Origin: Oscillospiraceae bacterium
Lineage (GTDB): Bacteria; Bacillota; Clostridia; Oscillospirales; Oscillospiraceae
DNA length: 27,485 nucleotides
Direction: 5' to 3'
Assembly: GCA_020025345.1 (NCBI GenBank)
Contig: JAHHSH010000020.1
Coordinates: forward strand, 1-27,485
This document shows, piece by piece, positions 15,085-21,769 of the stretch; positions within the stretch are counted from its first letter, which is position 1; the number at the start of each line of letters is the position of its first letter. Below the pieces are notes generated by a model. That model was given only the letters and a program-made list of their open reading frames with translations. It searched no databases and had not been told where the DNA came from. Made by a program: the position numbers and the translations under genes.

Positions 15085-17172
15085 TCATTCTACCCCGCGA
15101 TAGAACAGGCCGCGGGTGTAGTTCTCCGGGGTGAGATCGTTCTCGCCGAGGTAGCGGCGGAAGATGGAAACGCACTCCTCCGGCGACTCGGTGGTGAAGC
15201 GAAGCCGTCCCCAGCGCAGGCCGCAGGTGCGATAATCCGGCTTGTCAGCCAGAAAGAGCACACGGCTGTTTTGAATCTCGTTGCGGTGTCCGTAGGCGGG
15301 CAGCACGGGGAAGTAGGCACCGGTGCGGTCGCTGAGATAGTTCTCCTTTTCGCAGCGGCACGCGCCGTCATTTTTGATGACGCAGTTCTCCGTGATCATC
15401 AGCGGCAGCCGTCCGTAGACAATGGCCTCGCAGGGCAGATGCTTTTTGAGATCCCGAATCTGCGCCTGCCGCAGCTCAAAGGAAACGGTGGCGCTTTGGA
15501 GTCCCTGCTCCTTTAAGAAGAGGAGGGAGCGGGAGTTGAAGACATTCATGCCGTAGTCGCCGCGAATCTCCAAGGGAAGTCCCTCCACGATGGGGAGATG
15601 GCCCAGATTGCTGACCGCCACGGAGGAAAGACCGGGTGTCTCGGTGAGGATACGGCGGAACTTGGCCTCGTCCTCCGTGCGGAAGATGCGGGGCAGCACG
15701 GCGCAAAAGCGGGTGCGATCCTGATAGAGGGTGAGATCCACAAAGGGCAGCACTTCCAGCGGCACATAGATCAGTTCCGGCGTGCACGCGATGAGCGCCT
15801 CCGTCAGCTGTTCGGGCCGGGTAATGGAGCAGGTGAAGCCCATAGTCTCGGATGTCGTGGGGGCGGCAGGCAGGGGAGAAGCCTCACCACTGCGGCGCTG
15901 CGCACCCAGCTGGCACTCCAGCGCTTCCTGCAAGCCGGCCAGCGCCTCGCGGCGCAGCGCGTTGATGGCGCTGGCGCTGAGCATCAGCCCCTCGTCCAAT
16001 TCGATGTGGATTTCATGGGGAATAAACACGGTGCCGCCGGTTTTGGAAAGGCGGGTCTTTAATTCCTCTGCTGTGAGGGCGCGGTTGCGGGCCGCCTCCG
16101 GCACAGCACCTTCGGCGGTAACGGTGACGGTTTCACCGTCCATGCGCCGTGCCTGTACCGTCAACGCGGCGGGGGCATCCCGGCGCATCGTGCAGTGCAT
16201 GACAACATCCACCGTCCGCAGATCCTCCTTTTCGTAGGCGGCACGGGCGGCGGCAAACAGCTCCTTGGGCTCCGGCGTCTTTTCCGGGCGGGAGCCGAAC
16301 ATCCCGGCGCCCTTCTTGCCGTGGTAGTACCAGTCGGTAAAGCCGCTGCGGGAAAAGGCGTCGGTGAGCTGCTGCTGTTCCTGTTTGGTGGGGCGGCGCT
16401 TTTCATCCAGCACCCGGCGGTAAATTCCGGTGACCACAGCCACATACTCCGGGCGCTTCATGCGGCCCTCCAGTTTGAGACAGGCCACGCCCATGTCCTC
16501 CATCTCCTGCAGATAGGCGGAGAGGTTGGCGTCCTTCAAGCTGAGGGGGCGCTGGCCGCGCTCCGGCTGATTTACGCCGTAGGGCAGACGGCAGGGCTGG
16601 GCGCAGCGTCCCCGGTTGCCGCTGCGCTCTCCGATGAGGGCGCTCATGGCGCACTGCCCGGAGTAGCACATACATAGTGCGCCGTGGGCAAAGGTCTCGA
16701 TCTCGGCAGGGCAGCCCCGGCAGATGGTGCGGATGTCCTCACGGGACAGCTCGCGAGCCAGAACCACCCGCTCCATGCCCAGCGCTGCGGCACGGTTGGC
16801 ACCGCCCAGAGAGAAAAGGCTCATCTGGGTGCTGGCGTGAATGGGAAGATCGGGAGCGACCTGCTGTGCCAGCTGGAAAACGCCCCAGTCCTGAATGAGG
16901 ACGGCATCGGCGCCGGATTTGCTGGCGTGGCGGAGCAGCTGGGCGGCTTCCTCCAGTTCTCGGTCGCTCAGCAGTGTATTGAGGGTGAGATAGACCTTCA
17001 CGCCCCGCAGATGGCAGTAGCGAACGGCGGCGGTAAAATCCTCCGGCGTGAAGTTCTTGGCGCTGCGGCGTGCGTTGAAGGAGCCAACGCCCATATAGAC
17101 GGCGTCAGCGCCGCATTGTACGGCGGCTACCATGGAGTCCCAGGAGCCGGCGGGGGATAGAATTTCTGCCAT
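15085..17172 (-). CDS. U32 family protein, long form with DUF3656 (RlhA-like)
   Basis: Members of this family are annotated as peptidases, but characterised relatives such as RlhA and TrhP hydroxylate rRNA or tRNA with prephenate as a cosubstrate. The 695 residues begin ILSPAGSWDSMVAAVQCGADAVYMG, then HASTQMSLFS at 112-121, the U32 signature ETFAHGALCMCYSGQCAMS at 159-177, and GRCAQPCRLPY at 188-198. The cysteines at 167, 174 and 190 are likely iron-sulphur ligands. The C-terminal half carries the DUF3656 and further C-terminal domains with another Cys-rich stretch near ENCVIKNDGACRC. The start overlaps the zapA stop as TAATG. By length it resembles RlhA rather than the short YhbU/TrhP forms; the substrate is not certain. 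Confidence 0.88.
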   Translation of the reverse strand: MAEILSPAGSWDSMVAAVQCGADAVYMGVGSFNARRSAKNFTPEDFTAAVRYCHLRGVKVYLTLNTLLSDRELEEAAQLLRHASKSGADAVLIQDWGVFQLAQQVAPDLPIHASTQMSLFSLGGANRAAALGMERVVLARELSREDIRTICRGCPAEIETFAHGALCMCYSGQCAMSALIGERSGNRGRCAQPCRLPYGVNQPERGQRPLSLKDANLSAYLQEMEDMGVACLKLEGRMKRPEYVAVVTGIYRRVLDEKRRPTKQEQQQLTDAFSRSGFTDWYYHGKKGAGMFGSRPEKTPEPKELFAAARAAYEKEDLRTVDVVMHCTMRRDAPAALTVQARRMDGETVTVTAEGAVPEAARNRALTAEELKTRLSKTGGTVFIPHEIHIELDEGLMLSASAINALRREALAGLQEALECQLGAQRRSGEASPLPAAPTTSETMGFTCSITRPEQLTEALIACTPELIYVPLEVLPFVDLTLYQDRTRFCAVLPRIFRTEDEAKFRRILTETPGLSSVAVSNLGHLPIVEGLPLEIRGDYGMNVFNSRSLLFLKEQGLQSATVSFELRQAQIRDLKKHLPCEAIVYGRLPLMITENCVIKNDGACRCEKENYLSDRTGAYFPVLPAYGHRNEIQNSRVLFLADKPDYRTCGLRWGRLRFTTESPEECVSIFRRYLGENDLTPENYTRGLFYRGVE

Positions 17173-17489
17173 TATTTCTTGTTCTGCTGTGCCCGGAACA
17201 GCTGGCGCTTGAGTTCGGAAACTTCGTTCTTGGCGGCGTTGGCCTCGTCCAGATAGGTCTTGAGCTGGCGGCGCAGGTTCTCGTCGCCCTCCTGTGCCTT
17301 GAAAAGCTCGTCAGCCAGATTCACGGCGGCCAGCACAGCGGCGTCACCGCGTCCCATGTGGGCGTTTTCGATGAGCTCGCTCATCTTCTGATTGACCAGT
17401 GCACCAACTTTTTCCATGTATTCTGCGCTCTCTTCGGCTACCAGTGTGTAGTCCTCACCGCAGATATTCATTGTAATATGATTTGCCAT
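17172..17489 (-). CDS. zapA: Cell division protein ZapA
   Basis: Small cytoplasmic protein that bundles FtsZ filaments at the Z ring. The 105 residues show the N-terminal beta region NHITMNICGEDYTLVAEESAEYMEKVGALVNQKM, then DAAVLAAVNLADELFKA, and a C-terminal coiled coil (about 65-100, rich in Glu/Lys/Leu). The start ATG has AGGAGGG seven bases upstream; an upward frame extension lies in promoter sequence and is rejected. It is coupled to the U32 gene by a one-base overlap, a pairing common in Clostridia. It is the first gene of the leftward arm. Confidence 0.9.
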   Translation of the reverse strand: MANHITMNICGEDYTLVAEESAEYMEKVGALVNQKMSELIENAHMGRGDAAVLAAVNLADELFKAQEGDENLRRQLKTYLDEANAAKNEVSELKRQLFRAQQNKK

Positions 17490-17535
17490 AATGACCCTCC
17501 TGTCGGCATTGGGTATCGATAGTAATACATTATTT

Positions 17536-17541
17536 ATTATA
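17536..17541 (-). promoter_or_regulatory. Extended -10 promoter of zapA
   Basis: TATAAT preceded by TGG (extended -10) lies 47 bases upstream of the zapA start. The -35 position holds only a weak TTTTCC. Confidence 0.6.
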
Positions 17542-17612
17542 CCACAAAAATCCCATGGGAAAAGGATTTTTCCCAAGAAAGGTGGAATTTTCTGAAAAAA
17601 GCCCGGTGACCC

Positions 17613-17641
17613 TTTACGAAAATGAGGATTTCGTGTAAAAT
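17613..17641 (+). promoter_or_regulatory. Promoter of the DnaD-like/helicase loader operon
   Basis: TTTACG at 17613-17618 and TAAAAT at 17636-17641 are 17 bases apart. An imperfect inverted repeat (TTTACGAAA against TTTCGTGTAAA, 17613-17639) spans both boxes and could be an operator. Confidence 0.6.
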
Positions 17642-17679
17642 AGACTATCTATGAGAACCCAAGAGAAAGGAGGGTGCGT

Positions 17680-18579
17680 ATGGGCGGCTATATTTTGCGG
17701 CAGGAAGAGGAGAGCCTGGTGCTTCCCGCCGGGGCGGTGGATCGTCTGGTGGACAAAGGCAACGGCGACGCCGCGCTTTTATATCTGACGCTGATGCGTC
17801 TCTCCTCGGCCGTGACACCGCAGGAGCTGATGCGCCGTCTGCGCTGGAGCGAGCTGCGGCTGGACGATGCGGAGACAACGCTGCAGCAGCTGGGCCTTTT
17901 GGAGCGGCGCCGTCCGGAACCGGCGATCGAACCGGCGGAGGAGCGCCCCAATTATACCACGCAGGACGTGGCGCAGATGCTGGAGGAGGACACAGCCTTT
18001 GACCAGCTGCGCCGCCAGACGGAGGAGCGTCTGGGGAAAAAGCTGAGTACCCCGGATCTGCAGATCCTGGCAGGGCTTTATGATAATGTAGGCCTGCCGG
18101 CGGATGTGATCTATCTTCTGGTGAATTACTGCATCACCCGCTCCAAGAAGCGCTACGGCGAGGGACGGCGTCCCACGCTGCGCCAGATCGAGAAGGAGGG
18201 CTACTATTGGGCCCGCCGCGGTATTTTCGATCAGGAGCGGGCGGACGAATATCTCCGACTCTGCGCCCAGCAGGAGGAGCAGCTCTCCGGCTATATGCAG
18301 GTGCTGGGTCTGGGCCGCCGCGGGCCGGTGGCCAGCGAGGAGAAGTATATCCGCAGCTGGATGGAGCAGGGCTTCCCGCCGGATGTGGTGGCGCTGGCCT
18401 ACGATAAGACGGTGTTTTATAAGAAAGAGCTGAATTGGCGGTACTTAAACGGCATTTTGCGCCGCTGGCATGAGAACGGCTGGCACACGGTGGAGCAGGT
18501 GCAGCAGGGCGACAGCCGGAAGAAGACCGAGAAGAAGACGGAGCATGTATCCGATATCGACAAGTATATGAAGTGGTGA
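17680..18579 (+). CDS. DnaD-domain primosome protein
   Basis: Likely replication-initiation or restart protein that remodels DNA and helps load the helicase with the DnaC/DnaI-like protein encoded next. The 299 residues have an N-terminal winged-helix-like part (about 20-80), a first DnaB_2/DnaD domain at about 98-180 (TPDLQILAGLYDNVGLPADVIYLLVNYC) and a second at about 203-270 ending in YLNGILRRWHENGW. That ending matches the conserved YxxxIxxxW motif involved in DNA binding. The ATG at 17680 is chosen because AAGGAGG lies six bases upstream; a GTG two codons earlier abuts the ribosome site. The tail is Lys-rich. The helicase loader starts 15 bp downstream. Confidence 0.88.
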   Translation: MGGYILRQEEESLVLPAGAVDRLVDKGNGDAALLYLTLMRLSSAVTPQELMRRLRWSELRLDDAETTLQQLGLLERRRPEPAIEPAEERPNYTTQDVAQMLEEDTAFDQLRRQTEERLGKKLSTPDLQILAGLYDNVGLPADVIYLLVNYCITRSKKRYGEGRRPTLRQIEKEGYYWARRGIFDQERADEYLRLCAQQEEQLSGYMQVLGLGRRGPVASEEKYIRSWMEQGFPPDVVALAYDKTVFYKKELNWRYLNGILRRWHENGWHTVEQVQQGDSRKKTEKKTEHVSDIDKYMKW

Positions 18580-18594
18580 GGAGGGGAATAGGCG

Positions 18595-19590
18595 ATGGCA
18601 TACGATGGAAAGGTCATGCGCCGGGCGCTGGCCCGGTTCGATGAGGATAAGCAGCGCCGCGCCCAGCAGTTTGAGGAGCGACGCCGGCGGATTTTTCAGC
18701 AGGTTCCCCGTCTGGCGGAGATCGATATCGAGCTGCGCAGCACCATGTCCCAGATCATTTCCAAGGCGTTGCAGCGCGGCACGGATCCGGTTCCGGCCAT
18801 TCAGGTGATCCGGGATAAAAATCTGGATTTGCAGCGGGAGCGCGCCGCGCTTTTGCGCAACGCCGGCTACGAGGAGGATGCGCTGGAGGAAAAGCCCAAC
18901 TGCCCTTTGTGCAATGACAGCGGCTATCGGGGAAGCGCCCTTTGCCAGTGTCTCCAGAATTACTATGCCCGGGAGCAGATCGCGGAGCTGAGCCAGATGC
19001 TGGATATGGGTACGGAGACCTTCGATACCTTCTCCTTTGACTGGTATTCCACGGAGCGGGGCAGTTATGCACGTTCCCCCCGGGAGATGGCAGAGCACAA
19101 CTTTGATGTCTGCCAGGACTACGCCCGCCAGTTCTCACCCCGCAGCGGCAATCTGCTGCTGTTCGGTGCGCCGGGTCTGGGGAAAACCTTCCTCTCGGCG
19201 TGTATGGCGCGGGTGGTCAGCGAGAGCGGCTACTCCGTGGTCTACGATACCGCCTCACGCATCTTCTCCCGGTTTGAGGACGCCAAGTTCCGCCGGGATG
19301 ATGAGGACAGCTCCGATGAGGATGTGAACCGCTATTTGAACTGCGATCTCCTCATTGTGGACGATCTGGGCACGGAGATGATCACCAGCTTTGTCCAGAG
19401 CGCCTTCTACCAGCTGGTGAACCAGCGGCTGATCGAGGGGCGCAAGACCGTCATCAATACCAACCTGAACCCCACGGAGATCGGTCGGCGCTACGGCGCA
19501 CAGATCCTCTCCCGGATGGAGGGGGAATATGAGATCCTGCCGTTTATCGGTGAAGATATCCGCCGCCTCAGACGCGAGCGGCAGGCGTAA
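18595..19590 (+). CDS. DnaC/DnaI-like replicative helicase loader ATPase
   Basis: AAA+ ATPase that loads the DnaB-type replicative helicase onto DNA. The 331 residues have a helical, charged N-terminus (1-95) and a probable zinc site with Cys103, Cys106, Cys117 and Cys119 (CPLCNDSGYRGSALCQC). Then come Walker A GAPGLGKT at 191-198, Walker B LLIVDDLG at 252-259, sensor region VINTNLNPTEI, and the arginine-finger region RYGAQILSRMEG. This architecture matches B. subtilis DnaI and phage DnaC-type loaders. GAGGAGGGG precedes the ATG. Pairing with a DnaD gene in one operon is standard in Clostridia. Confidence 0.92.
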   Translation: MAYDGKVMRRALARFDEDKQRRAQQFEERRRRIFQQVPRLAEIDIELRSTMSQIISKALQRGTDPVPAIQVIRDKNLDLQRERAALLRNAGYEEDALEEKPNCPLCNDSGYRGSALCQCLQNYYAREQIAELSQMLDMGTETFDTFSFDWYSTERGSYARSPREMAEHNFDVCQDYARQFSPRSGNLLLFGAPGLGKTFLSACMARVVSESGYSVVYDTASRIFSRFEDAKFRRDDEDSSDEDVNRYLNCDLLIVDDLGTEMITSFVQSAFYQLVNQRLIEGRKTVINTNLNPTEIGRRYGAQILSRMEGEYEILPFIGEDIRRLRRERQA

Positions 19591-19598
19591 GTGAAGAA

Positions 19599-19629
19599 AG
19601 TGCAGTCCCTGCAGGGGCTGCACTTTTTT
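19599..19629 (+). terminator. Intrinsic terminator after the helicase loader
   Basis: AGTGCAGTCCC pairs with GGGGCTGCACT around TGCA and is followed by six T. It starts 9 bases after the stop codon. Confidence 0.9.
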
Positions 19630-19634
19630 GCGAC

Positions 19635-19674
19635 GGTGACAGAATTGTCATACAGGAGTCACCCGGCTGTCACC
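19635..19674. promoter_or_regulatory. Inverted repeat before the carboxypeptidase gene (possible operator)
   Basis: GGTGACAG at 19635-19642 and its complement CTGTCACC at 19667-19674 lie 32 bp apart, start to start, about 50 bases upstream of the carboxypeptidase start. Related GTCA/TGAC half-sites lie between them. No clear promoter boxes are seen nearby. Confidence 0.45.
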
Positions 19675-19723
19675 TGCGGCGGATAAGCTATTAGTCAGCT
19701 GAGAGACAGAGGAGGAGAGGACT

Positions 19724-20698
19724 ATGGAAAATCCGCAGAGGGCAAGTGCGCCGCAGCGCCGACGCAAGCGCCGTCGGCAGCGGAAAAAGCGTATTTTGCG
19801 GGCGGTGTGCCTGCTTTTGGTGACGGTGAGCCTTGTGCTGGCGGCGCGGTGTGTCGCAAATCCGGAGGCCCTGCGGGAGACAAAGAGCCGGATCGACGGC
19901 GTTTTGCAGCACTGGCCGACAGGCCGCGGCAAAGCCGTGCTGGTGGTGGATCGGGGCAGCGATACGGTGCTGCTCTCCCAAAGGGAGCACAAGCGCTGTT
20001 TGCCTGCCAGCCTTGCAAAGCTGTTTGTGATTGAATATGCTGCCACGTTTACAGAACTGGATGACGTGGTGCAGGTGAACGACGCGGCGCTGGCGCTGAC
20101 AAAGCCGGAGTCCTCCGTGGCATGGCTGGAGCCGAAGGAGTACTATCTCCGGGATCTCTTTGCGGCCATGCTGGTTCCCTCGGGAAATGACGCCGCCTAT
20201 GCCGTGGCGGATTACTGCGGCGGCTTGCTCGACCCTACGGCGCAGCCCGGAGGAGAACGGGTGGCGGTTTTCGTGGAGCATTTGAACCAATATCTCCGGC
20301 AGCAGGGCTATGAAGATACGGTGATCTGTGATCCCAGCGGCTTTGATGAGGAGTCCTATACCACGGCGGAGGATCTATGCACCGTGGCCGGGCGGCTGCT
20401 GGAATATGACTGGGTGCGGGAGATCGTGGGGCAGCTCTGGTACGCGGCGGAATTGCCGGATGGAACGACCCAGTCGTGGAAGAATACGAACCAGTTTTTG
20501 GAGCCTGTCTCCGATTTCTATAACGAAGATGTGGTGGGCATCAAGACCGGCTCACTGCCGGGAAATTGCCATCTGATGGTACTTTATCAGCAGCACGGCA
20601 GGGAGTATCTGGTTTGCAGCCTGGGCGCTCCGTCCGACACCGCCAGATATGACGCGGTGGCCGATATTTTAAAGACGATTGACGAGTCGGCTGAATGA
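19724..20698 (+). CDS. D-alanyl-D-alanine carboxypeptidase (S11 family)
   Basis: Low-molecular-weight penicillin-binding protein that trims the terminal D-Ala from peptidoglycan stem peptides on the outer side of the membrane. The 324 residues start with a very basic cytoplasmic stretch (QRRRKRRRQRKKR at 11-23), then a membrane anchor at about 25-42. The catalytic domain has SLAK with Ser96 and Lys99, SGN at 153-155 and KTG at 274-276. The C-terminal beta domain and amphipathic anchor of DacA/PBP5 are missing, so the N-terminal segment must hold it in the membrane. A GGAGGAG ribosome site precedes the ATG. It has terminators on both sides and is probably a single-gene unit. Confidence 0.9.
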   Translation: MENPQRASAPQRRRKRRRQRKKRILRAVCLLLVTVSLVLAARCVANPEALRETKSRIDGVLQHWPTGRGKAVLVVDRGSDTVLLSQREHKRCLPASLAKLFVIEYAATFTELDDVVQVNDAALALTKPESSVAWLEPKEYYLRDLFAAMLVPSGNDAAYAVADYCGGLLDPTAQPGGERVAVFVEHLNQYLRQQGYEDTVICDPSGFDEESYTTAEDLCTVAGRLLEYDWVREIVGQLWYAAELPDGTTQSWKNTNQFLEPVSDFYNEDVVGIKTGSLPGNCHLMVLYQQHGREYLVCSLGAPSDTARYDAVADILKTIDESAE

Positions 20699-20724
20699 AA
20701 AGGAGAAAGTGCATAGCGAGGTAA

Positions 20725-20759
20725 AACGGGACGCCCGACTCTGGACGCCCCGTTTTTTT
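20725..20759 (+). terminator. Intrinsic terminator after the carboxypeptidase gene
   Basis: AACGGG pairs with CCCGTT, with two further short pairings inside, followed by seven T, 27 bases after the stop codon. Confidence 0.75.
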
Positions 20760-20782
20760 GCGCTGTGGGTTAAAAAATGGCG

Positions 20783-20796
20783 ATTTCCCGACAAAA
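20783..20796. promoter_or_regulatory. Possible degenerate Noc-binding site upstream of noc
   Basis: ATTTCCCGACAAAA matches 11 of 14 positions of the B. subtilis NBS ATTTCCCGGGAAAT, with one half-site intact. It lies about 60 bases before the noc start. An overlapping hairpin AAAATCC-GGG-GGATTTT is at 20793-20809. Confidence 0.3.
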
Positions 20797-20852
20797 TCCG
20801 GGGGATTTTTCAACCTCTTGGGCATAAAATGGGGTCAAAAGGAGGGGTCAAC

Positions 20853-21683
20853 ATGAGATTTCCGCAGAGAGGGGAGTTTTTATCCTGCCGCGTGCGCTAC
20901 ATAGGGGTAGATCGCATCTGTCCCAATCCGCACCAGCCGCGCCGCACCTTTGAGCAGGAGGCGCTGGAGCAGCTGGCGGACAGCATTTCCCGCTATGGGA
21001 TTTTGCAGCCGCTGACAGTGCGCTCCGTGGCCAAGGGCTACGAGCTGGTGGCAGGGGAACGGCGGCTCCGTGCCGCCAAGCTGGCAGGGCTCCGGGAAGT
21101 GCCCTGCCTTCTGGCGCAGGTAGGGGAGGAGGACTCGGCGCTGCTGGCGCTGATCGAAAACCTGCAGCGGCGGGATCTGGATTTCTGGGAGGAGGCCGAG
21201 GCCATCGCGCGGCTCATCAGCGAGTACCATCTGACGCAGGAGCAGGCGGCGGAGAAGATCGGCAAGTCCCAGTCGGCGGTGGCCAATAAGCTGCGGCTGC
21301 TGCGACTTAGTATGCCGGTGCGGGAGGTACTGCAATCGGCGGAATTGACGGAGCGCCATGCCCGCGCCCTGCTGCGCCTTGGCGATGAGGCCCAGCAGCT
21401 GCAGGCGGCCCGCACCGTGGCGCAGCGTGGCTATACGGTAGCGCAGACGGAGAACTATGTGGAAAAACTCCTCGCGGAGGATCGCACCACGCCGCCCCAC
21501 GGGCGCAGTACCTACATCATTAAAGATGTGCGGCTTTTCCTCAACAGCGTGAGCCGTGCCATGGATGTGATGCGCCGCAGCGGCGTGGATGCTGCCTGTG
21601 GCCGGCAGGACACTGAGGAGGAGATTTTCCTCACCATCCGGATTCCGAAGCGGAGAGAAAAAGCGGTTGTTACGAAATTGTAA
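20853..21683 (+). CDS. noc: Noc-like nucleoid occlusion protein (ParB paralogue)
   Basis: ParB/Noc family CTP-dependent DNA clamp; Noc binds NBS sites and keeps division away from the nucleoid. From the ATG at 20853 (GGAGG 7 bases upstream) the protein has 276 residues. NPHQPRRTF is at 25-33, the CTPase motif AGERRLRAAKLAG at 67-79 and ENLQRRDLDFWEEAEAI at 102-118. The DNA-binding helix reads GKSQSAVANKLRLLRL at 137-152. Gln140, Lys146 and Arg168 (TERHAR) are the Noc-type residues at positions where ParB has Arg, Thr-like and Gly. The N-terminus is short, without the longer amphipathic helix of B. subtilis Noc. The upstream frame extension runs through a terminator and is rejected. The gene is not next to rsmG as in B. 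subtilis. Confidence 0.85.
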   Translation: MRFPQRGEFLSCRVRYIGVDRICPNPHQPRRTFEQEALEQLADSISRYGILQPLTVRSVAKGYELVAGERRLRAAKLAGLREVPCLLAQVGEEDSALLALIENLQRRDLDFWEEAEAIARLISEYHLTQEQAAEKIGKSQSAVANKLRLLRLSMPVREVLQSAELTERHARALLRLGDEAQQLQAARTVAQRGYTVAQTENYVEKLLAEDRTTPPHGRSTYIIKDVRLFLNSVSRAMDVMRRSGVDAACGRQDTEEEIFLTIRIPKRREKAVVTKL

Positions 21684-21705
21684 TGTACTTTTGCTCGAAA
21701 AGCGA

Positions 21706-21711
21706 TATAAT
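21706..21711 (+). promoter_or_regulatory. -10 box before the VanW-domain gene
   Basis: TATAAT lies 58 bases upstream of the start. No good -35 box is seen at 16-18 bases, so an activator or other spacing would be needed. Confidence 0.45.
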
Positions 21712-21769
21712 AGAAACAACTATGTCGAGAACAAGGCATAAGTACCGTAACTGAAGGAGGAACCCTGTA

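Larger units (their letters stand above)
17490..17679. other. Divergent intergenic region at the strand switch
   Basis: 190 bp between zapA (leftward) and the DnaD-like gene (rightward) with a promoter on each strand. It also holds inverted repeats: AAAAATCC and GGATTTTT around TCCCATGGGA, and a TTTACGAAA/TTTCGTGTAAA pair. I found no cluster of TTATCCACA DnaA boxes, so there is no evidence that this is oriC itself. Confidence 0.5.

Noticed and set aside
17490..17679. oriC at the strand switch
   Set aside because: No DnaA-box cluster, and dnaA/dnaN are not adjacent; only promoters and short inverted repeats are visible.
20679..20852. Longer N-terminus for the Noc-like protein
   Set aside because: It would overlap the end of the carboxypeptidase gene and be read through a terminator; the ATG at 20853 has GGAGG.
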